A stretch of 64,000 nt of DNA, taken from NCBI RefSeq assembly GCF_012927305.1, contig NZ_JABBGH010000002.1, positions 744,001 to 808,000 of the forward strand, given 5' to 3'. A model generated the notes under the pieces. That model saw only the letters and a program-made list of their open reading frames with translations. It searched no databases and was not told the DNA's origin. Position 1 is the first letter of the stretch. Each line of letters begins with the position of its first letter. This DNA comes from Hymenobacter polaris (GTDB taxonomy: Bacteria; Bacteroidota; Bacteroidia; Cytophagales; Hymenobacteraceae). Both the position numbers and the translations under genes were made by a program. Of this stretch, positions 33,559 to 43,268 are shown piece after piece.

Positions 33559-34617
33559 ATGCAGTACCAGTACTACTCGACGGAAGACTTCTTGGCCGAC
33601 GAATCCTTCCAGGCGTTCGTGCTGGGCCACGACCCCGCGGCCGGGGAGCACTGGCAGCAATGGCTGGCGCAGCACCCGCCGCAGGAAGCTGCCGCCCGCG
33701 AGGCCATGGCCGTGCTGGAGCTGCTGCGCACTGCCCGCCGCCCCGGTGCGCCCGCCGCCCTGCGGCAGCACGAAACCCAGAAGCTGCGGCGCAGCCTGCT
33801 ACCCACTGCCCGCCCAGCTGCCGCGCCGCACCTACGCAGTAGCCGGCGCGCCTGGCGCTGGGTAGGGGCTTTGGCAGTCGTAGTGGCCCTAGGGCTGGTG
33901 GGGCTGCGCTGGTGGGGGCGGTTGGCCCCGGCCCCCACCTACGCCCGCTACGCCGCCCTGCCCGGCGAACAGCGCCAAGTGCAGCTGCCCGACGGCTCGC
34001 AGGTGGTGCTCAACAGCGGCTCGGCCCTGACGCTGGCGGCCACTTGGCCTGCCGGCCAGGCCCGCGAGGTGTGGCTGCGCGGCAGCGCCTACTTCGACGT
34101 GCGGCACTTGGCGCCGGCCGAAGTGAAAGCCGTGCCGCAAGCGCCCGACAGCGTGAAGTTTACCGTGCACGCCGGGCCGCTCGACGTGGCCGTGCTGGGC
34201 ACCCAGTTCACGGTGCTCAGCCGGGGCAGCCGCACCGAAGTGGTGCTGAGCACGGGCCAAGTGGAGCTGAGCCGACCGCAGAGCACGGCGGCGCGGCTGC
34301 TGCTCAAGCCTGGCGAGCTGGCCGAGTACGATGCCGCCACGCCGGCCGCCCCGCTGCGCAAGCGCCCCGTGGCCGCCCGCCTCTACTCGGCTTGGGTGAG
34401 CGGGCAGCTCGAATTCACCGACCTGCCGGTGGCCGACTTGGTAGTAATGCTGCAAGATGCTTACGGCCTGACCATTACGGTAGATGACCCGCAGCTGCTG
34501 CGCCAGAAGCTGACGGGCGCGCTGCCCACCCACGACCTCGACGGCCTGCTGGCCGCTTTCGGTAAAATCCTGGATGTGCCGGTGCGCCGTCAAGGTAGCC
34601 ACGTGTGGCTGAAATAA
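33559..34617 (+). CDS. FecR-family anti-sigma factor
   Basis: 352 residues. A cytoplasmic N-terminal ~95 residues binds the sigma factor, one membrane segment follows (about 97-115, WVGALAVVVALGLVGL), then the periplasmic FecR domain (about 130-240, GEQRQVQLPDGSQVVLNSGS, REVWLRGSAYFDV, FTVHAGPLDVAVLGTQFTV) and a C-terminal DUF4974-like domain (about 270-350, LEFTDLPVADLVVMLQDAYGLTITV). It should pass the signal from the STN domain of the SusC protein 64 bp downstream to the sigma factor upstream. Confidence 0.92.
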   Translation: MQYQYYSTEDFLADESFQAFVLGHDPAAGEHWQQWLAQHPPQEAAAREAMAVLELLRTARRPGAPAALRQHETQKLRRSLLPTARPAAAPHLRSSRRAWRWVGALAVVVALGLVGLRWWGRLAPAPTYARYAALPGEQRQVQLPDGSQVVLNSGSALTLAATWPAGQAREVWLRGSAYFDVRHLAPAEVKAVPQAPDSVKFTVHAGPLDVAVLGTQFTVLSRGSRTEVVLSTGQVELSRPQSTAARLLLKPGELAEYDAATPAAPLRKRPVAARLYSAWVSGQLEFTDLPVADLVVMLQDAYGLTITVDDPQLLRQKLTGALPTHDLDGLLAAFGKILDVPVRRQGSHVWLK

Positions 34618-34681
34618 GCGCGGCGGTTTTCCAGCCGGCGCGCGGTTGCCTTGCTTTCTCACGCTTTCCATTTCCCACCCC

Positions 34682-37600
34682 ATGGTCATCTCTACCCGAT
34701 GGTTTGCGCTGCTGCCCGCTCTGCTCGCGGCAGCCCGGCCGGCCCAGGCGCAGGCCCCCGTGCTGGCTATGGCCCGGGCCGAGCAGCAAGCCGGCCCGGT
34801 GCCCACGGCCCCACCTACTGCGCGCGGCACTTCGCTCGAAAGCATTCTGCAGCACATGAAGGCCGAGCACCACGCGTTTTTCCTTTACCGCAGCGAGGTG
34901 GTGAAGGATAAATATGTGAACCTGGAGGCCCGCAAGTTTAGCACCTGGGAGCAGGAACTGACTTACGTGGTGGCCATGTGCGGCCTGCAGGTCGAGAAAA
35001 CCCAGCATAACGTGTACCTGATTTCGGTGCCGAAAAATGCCCGCTCGGCCCTGCCCATGCCTGCAGGAGCGGCTACGGCTACGGCATCCCTAGGCCCGGC
35101 CAGCCCCGAAAAGACCCCTGACGCCGCCACTGCCCCGGCCGCCGTGACGGTGAAGGGCCAGGTAATCGACCAAAAGGGCGAGCCCATTCCGGGGGTGACG
35201 GTGGTGGTGAAGGGCACTACCAACGGCACCACCACCGACGTGGGCGGCAACTACACCCTGAGCTTGCCCGATGCCACGGCCACGCTCGTGTTCTCCTCCA
35301 TCAGCTACGTGACGCAGGAGATAGCCCTAGGGGGCCGCACCCAGCTGAACGTGACCCTGCGGGGCGATACCAAAAGCCTGGATGAGGTGCTGGTAACGGG
35401 CTATACCGTGCAGCGCAAGTCGGACTTGACCGGCGCCGTGGCGCAGGTAAAGGCCAGCGACATCAACGCCCTACCCGTGACCAACGTGGCCCAGATACTG
35501 CAGGGCAAGGCGGCCGGCGTGGCGATTACGGCCGCCACGGGCGCGCCCGGCGACCCCATCGCGGTGCGCATTCGGGGCGTGGGCACCATCAACGACAACG
35601 ACCCGCTCTACATCATCGACGGGGTGCCCACCAAGGATGGCATCAACCAGATTGCGCCGGCTGATATTGAGAGCGTTAACATCTTGAAGGACGCGGCTTC
35701 GGCGGCTATTTACGGGGCTAGGGCCTCCAACGGGGTGGTAGTGGTGACCACTAAGCGCGGCAAATCGGGCAAGGCGCGCCTCTCGCTGAACGCCTACACG
35801 GGCGTGCAAACGGCGGCCAACCTCATCAAGATGGCCAATACCGCCCAGTATGTGAATGCTTACAATCTAGCGGCTGCCAACGATGGGCGCGACCCGATTC
35901 CGGCCGCCGTTATCCCGACGCTGCCCGACGTGAACTGGCTGAAGGAAGTGCTGAAACCGGCCGCCCAAAACAGCCTGCAGCTCGACGTGAGCGGCGGCAA
36001 CGAAAACTCGCAGTACATCGTGAGCGGCAGCTACCTTAACCAGAAAGGGCTGATTCAGAACTCGTCGTATGAGCGCTACAACCTGCGCACGGCCATCAGT
36101 AGCAACCTCTCAAAATACGTCAAGATTGGCACCAACGCCAACCTCTCGTATGCCAAAACCCGGCAGGTAGGCTCATCGGGTGATGGCTACGGGGCCGGCA
36201 ACCCGGGCGCCAGCATTGTGCGCTACGCCTTATTTCGCACGCCCGCCACGCCCGTCTACAACGACCAGGGCCAGTTTGTAGACTTACCTAAAATTAATGG
36301 TGCCAACGCCGCGGCCTTCTTCGGCGACGGCATCAACCCGGTGGCGCTGGCCGACGCGGCCGACCGCAACTTCTACACCTACGGCATCATCGGCGACGCC
36401 TACCTGGAAGTGACGCCCTTCAACCACTTTCGCATCCGCTCCGACTACGGTATTACGTTCAACATCACCGACTACAAGCAGTTTTTCAAGACCTTCGGCA
36501 TCGACCGCTCGTTCAACTCGCCGCCCCAGCTGGCGCAGTCCAACGCCAAGCAGTTCAACTACAACTGGACCAACACGGCTACCTACGACCTGGTGCTGGG
36601 CAAGCACACCGTCAACTTTCTGGTAGGCTCAGAGGCGCTGCACTTCGACCAGCAGGCTATTTCGGCCTCGCGCACGGGCTACGCCGACCAGTCCACCACG
36701 TTTCAGTACTTAGACAGCGGCACCGGCGTGCAGCTCAACGGCGGGGGCGAGTCGCACTCGGCGCTGCTGTCGGGCTTTGGGCGCGTGAGCTACGACTTCG
36801 ACGGGGGGCGCTACCTGGCCAGCGCCAACTTCCGGCGCGATGCCTCGTCGCAGCTTTCACCGGGGCAGCGGGCCCAAAGCTTCTACTCGGGCTCGGTGGG
36901 CTGGAACATTGCGCAGGAGGAATTTATGCGCAACGTGAACCTGCTCAACCAGTTGAAGCTGCGCGCTAGCGTGGGCCAACTGGGTAATTCGGCCATTGGC
37001 AACTACCCCTACGCCTCGCTCATCAACAATGGCGGCTACTATCCCCTAGGGGGCGTCTCGACCCAAAGCCTCACCATCACCACTACCGGTAACCCCAACA
37101 TTCGCTGGGAAACCAGCACTCAAACCGACGTGGGCCTGGACGTGGGACTGCTAAAAGGCGCCTTGCAGCTGAACGTAGACTACTTTATTAAGAACACCTC
37201 CAACATGCTGCAATTCTTGCCGCAGCCGCCCAGCGGCGGGCAAGTGGGCAGCCCGGCCGCCAACGCCGGCAGCGTGCGCAACCAAGGCCTGGAGGTGGAG
37301 CTGAACTACCGCAACACCATTGGCAGCAACTGGAGCTACAGCATAGGCGGCAACCTAGCCACGCTGCACAATGAGGTGACCTCGCTGGCCGGGGCGCCCC
37401 CCATCGTGGGCGGGCGCATCGACAACAACTACTACGCCACCCTCACGCAGGTGGGCCAGCCCATCGGCTCGTTCTACCTGCTGCAAACCGACGGTATTTT
37501 CCAGAACGCGCAGCAGGTATTCACCAGCGCCTACCAGGGGCCGGGCATCCAGCCGGGCGACGTGAAGTTCAAGGATATCAGCGGGCCCGACGGCGTGCCC

Positions 37601-38164
37601 GATGGCGTGATTAACGGCTACGACCGCACGTTTGTGGGCAGCCCCATTCCGAAGATTACCTACGGCGTGACGGGCAGCCTGCGCTTTAAGAACCTGGACT
37701 TGAGCGTGTTCTTCCAGGGCGTGCACGGCAACAAGCTCTACAATCAGGTCAATACCGACATCGAGGGCTTTTACCGCGCCTTTAACCTGACCGAGCGCGC
37801 CGCCACCCACTACTGGACCGGCGAGGGCAGCACTAACGAGTTTCCGCGCCTGTCGTGGACGGGCGCCACCAACAATAAGCAGCCCTCCACCCGCTTCCTG
37901 GAAGATGGCTCGTACCTGCGCCTCAAGAACCTGCAAGTAGGCTACACCTTCGGCGACAAGCTGCTGGCGCCCTTGCGCGTATCGTCGGTGCGGCTCTACG
38001 CCAGCGTGCAGAACCTGCTGACTTTCACCCGCTACACGGGTCTAGACCCCGAGCAGGGCGTGAACAACAATTCGCTCGGCGACGGGGTGCGGGCCGTGGG
38101 CATCGACTTTGGCAACTACCCCTCGGCGCGCACCTTCACGGTGGGCATCAATGCTGGTTTCTAA
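34682..38164 (+). CDS. SusC/RagA-family TonB-dependent receptor with STN signalling domain
   Basis: 1160 residues from the ATG at 34682. Order: signal peptide (ending ARPAQAQ), STN domain (about 45-118, SLESILQHMKAEHHAFFLYRS...), a linker, carboxypeptidase-regulatory-like domain (about 155-240), plug (about 250-365 with LQGKAAGVAI and IRGVGTINDNDPLYIIDGVPT, the SusC signature) and the barrel to the C-terminus (GINAGF). It imports a ligand, probably an oligosaccharide, together with the SusD lipoprotein 25 bp downstream. The STN domain implies that ligand binding also signals through FecR and the ECF sigma factor. Confidence 0.95.
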   Translation: MVISTRWFALLPALLAAARPAQAQAPVLAMARAEQQAGPVPTAPPTARGTSLESILQHMKAEHHAFFLYRSEVVKDKYVNLEARKFSTWEQELTYVVAMCGLQVEKTQHNVYLISVPKNARSALPMPAGAATATASLGPASPEKTPDAATAPAAVTVKGQVIDQKGEPIPGVTVVVKGTTNGTTTDVGGNYTLSLPDATATLVFSSISYVTQEIALGGRTQLNVTLRGDTKSLDEVLVTGYTVQRKSDLTGAVAQVKASDINALPVTNVAQILQGKAAGVAITAATGAPGDPIAVRIRGVGTINDNDPLYIIDGVPTKDGINQIAPADIESVNILKDAASAAIYGARASNGVVVVTTKRGKSGKARLSLNAYTGVQTAANLIKMANTAQYVNAYNLAAANDGRDPIPAAVIPTLPDVNWLKEVLKPAAQNSLQLDVSGGNENSQYIVSGSYLNQKGLIQNSSYERYNLRTAISSNLSKYVKIGTNANLSYAKTRQVGSSGDGYGAGNPGASIVRYALFRTPATPVYNDQGQFVDLPKINGANAAAFFGDGINPVALADAADRNFYTYGIIGDAYLEVTPFNHFRIRSDYGITFNITDYKQFFKTFGIDRSFNSPPQLAQSNAKQFNYNWTNTATYDLVLGKHTVNFLVGSEALHFDQQAISASRTGYADQSTTFQYLDSGTGVQLNGGGESHSALLSGFGRVSYDFDGGRYLASANFRRDASSQLSPGQRAQSFYSGSVGWNIAQEEFMRNVNLLNQLKLRASVGQLGNSAIGNYPYASLINNGGYYPLGGVSTQSLTITTTGNPNIRWETSTQTDVGLDVGLLKGALQLNVDYFIKNTSNMLQFLPQPPSGGQVGSPAANAGSVRNQGLEVELNYRNTIGSNWSYSIGGNLATLHNEVTSLAGAPPIVGGRIDNNYYATLTQVGQPIGSFYLLQTDGIFQNAQQVFTSAYQGPGIQPGDVKFKDISGPDGVPDGVINGYDRTFVGSPIPKITYGVTGSLRFKNLDLSVFFQGVHGNKLYNQVNTDIEGFYRAFNLTERAATHYWTGEGSTNEFPRLSWTGATNNKQPSTRFLEDGSYLRLKNLQVGYTFGDKLLAPLRVSSVRLYASVQNLLTFTRYTGLDPEQGVNNNSLGDGVRAVGIDFGNYPSARTFTVGINAGF

Positions 38165-38189
38165 TCAATTTATAAACAATAAATTACGT

Positions 38190-39686
38190 ATGAAACCGCG
38201 CACTTATTTTCTCGGCTTAGGGCTGCTATTGCTGGCCGCCGGCTGCAAAGACTACCTGGAGCAGCCCGTGCTGGGGCAGTACACGGCCGGGCAGTTCTTT
38301 ACCTCCGACGTGAACGCCAAGCTGGCCGTGAACGCCGCCTACGTGCCCCTCTCGTTCCGCGATGCGTCCAGCAACGTGCTGTGGGTGCTGGGCGACGTGG
38401 CCTCGGATGATGCCCTGAAGGGCAGCAACCCCGGCGACCAGGCCGACTTCGACAACATCCAAAGCTTCAACATTACGCCCATCAACGCGGCCGTGGAGGC
38501 CCAGTGGAAGCGCGACTACGACGGCGTGTTTCGCTGCAACGTGGTGCTCGACGGGCTGCCCGCCAGCAATACGGCCGTGAGCGCTGCCGTGCTAAGCCAA
38601 TCGGTAGGGCAGGCCAAGTTTCTGCGGGCCTGGTACTACTTCCAGCTAACGACCATTTACGGTGATGTTCCGCTGCACCTGGCCGTGAGCACGCCCGAGG
38701 AGCTGCAAAGCCCGGTGGTGCCCCAGGCCCAGATTTTTGCGCAGGTAGAAGCCGACTGCCAGGACGCCGCCAAGCTGCTGCCCGATAGCTGGACGGGCAC
38801 CGACGTGGGCCGCGCCACCAAGGGCGCGGCGCTGGCGCTGCTGGCCAAAACCTACCTCTACGAGAAGAAATGGGCCCTGGCCGCCAGCACCGCCCAGCTA
38901 GTAACGGCCCAAGGCTATAAGCTGCTACCGGTGTTTGCTGACAACTTCCGGGCGGCCACCAAAATCAACTCCGAAGCCATTTTCTCGGTGCTGCACACCA
39001 GCTTGCTCAGCCCCAGCCAGGGCAACAGCCTCAACCAGTGGTTTGCTCCGCGCCAGCAGAATGGCTACGGCTTTTACTACCCCACCAAAAGCCTGGTAGC
39101 CAACTACGAAGTGTCGTCGGCTGGGGTCGTTGACCCGCGCCTCGACTATACCATTGCCCGCAAGGGGCACGACTATTTTGGGGTAGCCTACGACACCACT
39201 TGGTCGAGCACGGGCTACCTCTCTAAGAAGCACGTGCAGCCCCTGAGCGAGGTGCCCGCCTCGATTAAGGGCGACGGCAACCTCAACTTCCAAGCCATTC
39301 GCTACGCCGAGGTGCTGCTCATTCAGGCCGAGGCGCTGAACGAGAATGGGCAGGGCACGGCGGCGCTGGTGCCCCTCAACCAGGTGCGCAAGCGGGCCCG
39401 CGAAAGCTACCTCTACGACACCTCGCTGCCCAAGGCCGGCACCGTGCCCACGGGCCTGCTGCCCGACATCACTACCACCGACCAAAGCACGCTGCGCGAC
39501 GCCATTCGGCGCGAGCGGCGCTCGGAGCTAGCCACCGAGTTTCAGCGCTTCTTCGACCTCATTCGCTACGGGCAGGCCTACGCCACCCAGGCCCTGCGCG
39601 ACAAGCCCAACTTCAACTACGCCCGCAACAAGTACTTCCCCATTCCGCAGAGCGAGCGCGATACCAATAAGAAGCTGGGTATCTGA
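38190..39686 (+). CDS. SusD/RagB-family surface lipoprotein
   Basis: 498 residues from the ATG at 38190, which begins a lipoprotein signal (MKPRTYFLGLGLLLLAAGC). SusD hallmarks: KDYLEQPVLGQY at the mature start, AYVPLSFRDAS, GQAKFLRAWYYFQLTTIYGDVPLHL, RGALALLAKTYLY-type TPR helices, AIRYAEVLLIQAEALNENG and RRERRSELATEFQRFFDLIRYG near the C-terminus, ending in FPIPQSERDTNK. It captures glycan at the cell surface and closes over the SusC barrel as a lid. Directly co-transcribed with SusC. Confidence 0.95.
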   Translation: MKPRTYFLGLGLLLLAAGCKDYLEQPVLGQYTAGQFFTSDVNAKLAVNAAYVPLSFRDASSNVLWVLGDVASDDALKGSNPGDQADFDNIQSFNITPINAAVEAQWKRDYDGVFRCNVVLDGLPASNTAVSAAVLSQSVGQAKFLRAWYYFQLTTIYGDVPLHLAVSTPEELQSPVVPQAQIFAQVEADCQDAAKLLPDSWTGTDVGRATKGAALALLAKTYLYEKKWALAASTAQLVTAQGYKLLPVFADNFRAATKINSEAIFSVLHTSLLSPSQGNSLNQWFAPRQQNGYGFYYPTKSLVANYEVSSAGVVDPRLDYTIARKGHDYFGVAYDTTWSSTGYLSKKHVQPLSEVPASIKGDGNLNFQAIRYAEVLLIQAEALNENGQGTAALVPLNQVRKRARESYLYDTSLPKAGTVPTGLLPDITTTDQSTLRDAIRRERRSELATEFQRFFDLIRYGQAYATQALRDKPNFNYARNKYFPIPQSERDTNKKLGI

Positions 39687-39743
39687 TGCTAGCGCAGTAG
39701 TTTTTGTGCCTTCTCTTTTTTCCCACCACTTTCCCCCTTCCTT

Positions 39744-40823
39744 ATGAAAAGGACTAATAATTTTTACCTGCTGTTGCTTTCGGCGCTGCTCGTGGGCCTG
39801 ACGGCCATGTTCTCGGCGTGCAAGAAAGACGACTCCACCACCCCGACGGTAACGGCCGACAAAACCAAGCTGTCGAGCGTTATCGACTCGGTGAATACAA
39901 TTTACAGCGCCGCAGTGGAAGGCACCAAACCCGGCACCTACGCCTCGGGCTCGAAAGCTACCCTGAAAACCTCAATTGACCTGGCCACCACCACCAAAAA
40001 CGACGCTGCTGCCACCCAGGCCTCGGTGAACACGGCTTTGGCCAACCTGCGCCGCGCCGCGGCTACCTTCCAAAATAGCCTCATTCAGGAAGTGTCGGTA
40101 GCCAACCTCATGGCTCAGTACAAGTTCAATGGCAACGCCAACGACGCTACCACCAACGGTAACAATGGCACCCTTAAAACCGGCCCCACTGGCCCGGCCA
40201 CGGCCCCCGGCGACGGTGGGCAGCTGCCCGTGCTGGCCGCCGACCGCTTTGGCAATGCCAACCAGGCGTATGAGTTCAATAAAGGAGCTTACATCGAAAT
40301 TCCCTATAAAGCGTCCCTCAACCCGCAGGCGATTACCATCAGCGCCTGGGTGTACCGCTTTGATAACAATGCCGATAACTACATCGTGTCGCTGAACCGC
40401 TGGAACAGCTACAAGTTTCAGCTGCAGGATTTTGGTAAGCCTTTCCTGACTGTGACGACCACCAAGGGTATCTCGGACCGCGACGACGACTCGGGCATCG
40501 TGGCCGTGAATACGTGGACGCACGTGGCCTCGTCGTACGTGGACGGCACCATGAAATTCTACATCAACGGCAAGCTCATCAAAACCTACACCGACGTGAC
40601 CGGCAACCTGACGGCCGCCCCGCAAAACGTGAACCTCGCCATTGGCCAGCAGCTACCCAAAGACGTGTACAACAGCAAGCCCACCGGCGGGCAGGCGGCC
40701 GACTACTTCCAATACTACAGTGCCGCCTACTACAAGGGTCGCCTCGACGACATCCGCATCTACAACAAAGCCCTGTCGGATGCCGAGGTGACTTCCATCT
40801 ACACCATCGAAAGCACGCAGTAG
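39744..40823 (+). CDS. LamG-domain surface lipoprotein of the SusCD locus
   Basis: 359 residues. Lipoprotein signal (AMFSAC, Cys near 26) then KKDDS, as in many exported Bacteroidota lipoproteins. Residues about 35-115 form a helical module (TADKTKLSSVIDSVNTIYSAAVEGTKPGTYASGSKATLKTSI is split here only in description: an alpha-helical FIVAR-like pattern). From about 125 a LamG/concanavalin-like domain follows: YKFNGNANDATTNGNNG, FNKGAYIEIPYKASLN, ITISAWVYR, MKFYINGKLIKTYTD, GRLDDIRIYNKALSDAEV. It probably binds glycan on the surface. Terminator follows before the glycosidase. Confidence 0.85.
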   Translation: MKRTNNFYLLLLSALLVGLTAMFSACKKDDSTTPTVTADKTKLSSVIDSVNTIYSAAVEGTKPGTYASGSKATLKTSIDLATTTKNDAAATQASVNTALANLRRAAATFQNSLIQEVSVANLMAQYKFNGNANDATTNGNNGTLKTGPTGPATAPGDGGQLPVLAADRFGNANQAYEFNKGAYIEIPYKASLNPQAITISAWVYRFDNNADNYIVSLNRWNSYKFQLQDFGKPFLTVTTTKGISDRDDDSGIVAVNTWTHVASSYVDGTMKFYINGKLIKTYTDVTGNLTAAPQNVNLAIGQQLPKDVYNSKPTGGQAADYFQYYSAAYYKGRLDDIRIYNKALSDAEVTSIYTIESTQ

Positions 40824-40852
40824 GCCCTAGGGCTGGCTAGCGCCCCAAGGGG

Positions 40853-40890
40853 CCCGCCGCCCAGCACACCAGGCGGCGGGTCCTTTTTTT
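40853..40890 (+). terminator. Rho-independent terminator (possibly partial read-through)
   Basis: 9-bp stem cccgccgcc/ggcggcggg (40853-40861, 40872-40880) and a seven-T run, between the LamG lipoprotein and the glycosidase gene. It may lower expression of the glycosidase relative to the SusCD genes. Confidence 0.85.
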
Positions 40891-40911
40891 CTGACTCAAT
40901 TCTTTCGCCCC

Positions 40912-42111
40912 ATGACTTATCTCCCTCGCTACCAGGCCTTGGCGGCCGGCGCCACCCTGGCGCTGGCCGCACTGCTGGGCTGCGCCAAAAAGACCGATTC
41001 ACAGGCGGCGGGCAGCGGCGCCGTGCCCGCCACTAGTTGGCAGCTGGTCGATTTTACCAAGCAAGACGCCGCGAACCCCATCATGGGCCCTAGCCCAGTG
41101 GGCGTGTTTCAAGACCCCATTCTGAACCAGGCTATTCACTGGGAGGAGAAGGACGTGTTTAACCCCGCCGTGGTAGTAAAAGACGGCAAAATCTACATGC
41201 TGTACCGGGCCGAAAACCTGGTGTCGGGCAACGTGGGCAAAACGTCGCGCATCGGCCTGGCCACCAGCACCGATGGGTTGCATTTCGACCGGCAGGTAGC
41301 GCCCGTTTTTTATCCCGCTAACGACGCGCAGAGGCAGTACGAGTGGCCCGGCGGTACCGAGGACCCTAGGGTGGTAGAAGACGAAAACCACGTCTACTAC
41401 ATGACCTACACCGGCTACGACGGCAAGTTAGCTCGGCTGCTGGTAGCCTCGTCACCCGACCTGGTGCACTGGACCAAATACGGCAGCGTATTCGCGAAAG
41501 CTTACAACGAAAAGTATGTGAACAAGTGGAGTAAATCGGGTTCCATCGTGTCGCGCTACCTGGATGACGGCCGCATCGTGGCCACCAAAATCAACGGCAA
41601 GTATTGGATGTACTGGGGCGACGCGCAGATTTGGCTGGCCACATCCGATGACCTCATCAACTGGACGCCGATAGAAATGGCCCCCGGCGAGAAGCCGCCC
41701 GTGACCCTGCGCGACCAGGCCCTGACCGTGCCCGACCTGAAAGTGGTGCTGCCCACCCGCGAAGGCAAGTTCGACAGCAACTTGGTGGAGTCGGGCCCTC
41801 CGGCCATGCTCACCGACCAGGGTATCCGATTGATTTACAACAGCCGCAACGTGCCCGCCTATGGCGATAAAACCCTGCCTGAAGGTACCTATACGGCCGC
41901 CCAGGCGCTGTTTGACAAAGACGACCCCACTAAATTGCTGCAGCGCATGGATACCTATTTCATGCGCCCCGACCAGCCCTACGAAATTACCGGCCAGGTA
42001 AACCAGGTAGTTTTTTTGGAAGGCCTGGCCCGCTACAACAACAAGTGGTTTCTGTACTACGGCACCGCCGACTCGAAAATTGCCGTGGCTACCCGGCCAG
42101 TGGCGCCCTAG
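40912..42111 (+). CDS. GH130-like glycoside hydrolase/phosphorylase, lipoprotein
   Basis: 399 residues. Lipoprotein signal (ALLGC near residue 23). The mature part fits a five-bladed propeller of the GH130 type: DVFNPAVVVKDGKIYMLYRAE, SRIGLATSTDGLHFDRQ, WPGGTEDPRVVEDENHVYYMTYTGYDG, KIAVATRPV. GH130 contains mannoside phosphorylases and beta-1,2-mannosidases, so a mannose-containing glycan is a reasonable substrate guess; GH43/32-type propellers are the alternative. Being lipidated and last in the SusCD locus, it probably trims imported oligosaccharides in the envelope. Confidence 0.75.
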   Translation: MTYLPRYQALAAGATLALAALLGCAKKTDSQAAGSGAVPATSWQLVDFTKQDAANPIMGPSPVGVFQDPILNQAIHWEEKDVFNPAVVVKDGKIYMLYRAENLVSGNVGKTSRIGLATSTDGLHFDRQVAPVFYPANDAQRQYEWPGGTEDPRVVEDENHVYYMTYTGYDGKLARLLVASSPDLVHWTKYGSVFAKAYNEKYVNKWSKSGSIVSRYLDDGRIVATKINGKYWMYWGDAQIWLATSDDLINWTPIEMAPGEKPPVTLRDQALTVPDLKVVLPTREGKFDSNLVESGPPAMLTDQGIRLIYNSRNVPAYGDKTLPEGTYTAAQALFDKDDPTKLLQRMDTYFMRPDQPYEITGQVNQVVFLEGLARYNNKWFLYYGTADSKIAVATRPVAP

Positions 42112-42137
42112 GGCCGCCGGTAGGGCTAGGGCATAAA

Positions 42138-42227
42138 AAAGGCGGTCAGGCTGAGCTTGTCGAAGCATCTCTACCGGACGATACTGCGCGGCAGAGATGC
42201 TTCGACAAGCTCAGCCTGACCGCCTTT
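42138..42227. repeat. Long palindromic repeat, 39-bp arms (family 1)
   Basis: 42138-42176 and 42189-42227 pair with a single mismatch around a 12-nt loop. Arms read aaaggcggtcaggctgag, then cttgtcgaagcatctctaccg. Closely matches the repeats at 11152 and 46644 but with a much shorter loop. It sits between two convergent genes and can terminate both. Confidence 0.9.
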
Positions 42228-42251
42228 GTAGGGCTGACCGACCAGTAACGC

Positions 42252-43037
42252 TTACTGCCGCTGGAAGAACATGAGGTGCTGCTGGGGCAATTGCTCATCG
42301 AGCTGCACCAGCTTGAGACCCACGGCCTGCATCTCCTTTTTGGCCTGCGCCACGGTCATCTTATGAATGGCCTTGATGGGCACGTTGGGGTCTTCGGCGC
42401 GGTACTCTACCAGCGCCAGGCGGCCGGTGCCGGGGCGCAGGGAGTGGGCAATGGCGCGGCCCATCTCGCGCGGGTGGTCAAACTCGTGGTAGGCATCTAC
42501 TATCAGCACCAGGTCGAGGCTGTTGGCGGGCAGGTGCGGGTTGGTAGTGGTGCCGAGGGTGGGCTGCACGTTGGCCAGGCCGTTTTTGAGCTGGCGCTGC
42601 TTTAGCTCGATTATCATTTCGGGCTGAATATCCACGGCTAGCACTTCGCCGCGCGGTACCAGCCGCGCCATCCGAAACGAGAAGTAGCCGGTGCCCGCCC
42701 CAATGTCGGCCACGTCGTCGGTGGGCTTTAGGGCCAGTTCCTTTAGCAGCAGGTCGGTGCCTTCGTCCTGGGGGCGGTCGTCGCGCTCCAGCCAGTCGGC
42801 GCCCTCGTGGCCCATCACGTGGGCAATCTGGCGGCCCTGGTAGTAAAGACCAATGCCGTTGGGGTCGCGGGGCGCGCGGCGCTCGTAACCCGCCGAATCG
42901 GGCGGGGGCGGCGTGCGAGGGCTAGCCCGGAAGGCGGTGGTAGAGGCGGCGGCGCTCGATTCGAGGGGTAGCTGGGTGCAAGCCCCCACTGCCGCCAGGG
43001 CCCCTAGGCCGGCCCATACTGCAACGGTATACTTCAT
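42252..43037 (-). CDS. Class I SAM methyltransferase with lipoprotein signal
   Basis: 261 residues from the ATG at 43037. A lipobox is visible (MKYTVAVWAGLGALAAVGAC, Cys20). After a Pro/Ala/Thr-rich linker comes a Rossmann methyltransferase domain: motif I VADIGAGTGYFSFRMA, acidic loop VLAVDIQPEM, then LDLVLIVDAYHEFDHP and LRPGTGRLALVEYR. The enzyme family normally works in the cytoplasm where SAM is found, so a lipidated exported form is odd. The substrate is unknown. It is convergent with the GH130-like gene. Confidence 0.8.
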   Translation of the reverse strand: MKYTVAVWAGLGALAAVGACTQLPLESSAAASTTAFRASPRTPPPPDSAGYERRAPRDPNGIGLYYQGRQIAHVMGHEGADWLERDDRPQDEGTDLLLKELALKPTDDVADIGAGTGYFSFRMARLVPRGEVLAVDIQPEMIIELKQRQLKNGLANVQPTLGTTTNPHLPANSLDLVLIVDAYHEFDHPREMGRAIAHSLRPGTGRLALVEYRAEDPNVPIKAIHKMTVAQAKKEMQAVGLKLVQLDEQLPQQHLMFFQRQ

Positions 43038-43268
43038 AAAGGAAACAACAAGGAGAAACGGCCCCGCAAGCTGGGCCGCAGCACGAAGCAAACACAAAAG
43101 CCCGCCACCGCGTTCGGTCAGCTTGTGGGCTCTTATTCAATAATATTGCCCAGGCAGCTATCTTTCACTGGCAAAATAATCTGGTTTTTTCAACTGCTTT
43201 CACGCTAGCTAACGTAGAGAGGCCGTTTTTCTTTCACACCTTTGAATCACCCTTTACTTTTTCACCTT

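Noticed and set aside
33889..34857. Open frame of 322 codons on the minus strand
   Set aside because: Opposes FecR and the start of SusC; no domain and no promoter.
41452..42168. Open frame of 238 codons on the minus strand
   Set aside because: Antisense to the GH130-like gene and running into a palindromic repeat.
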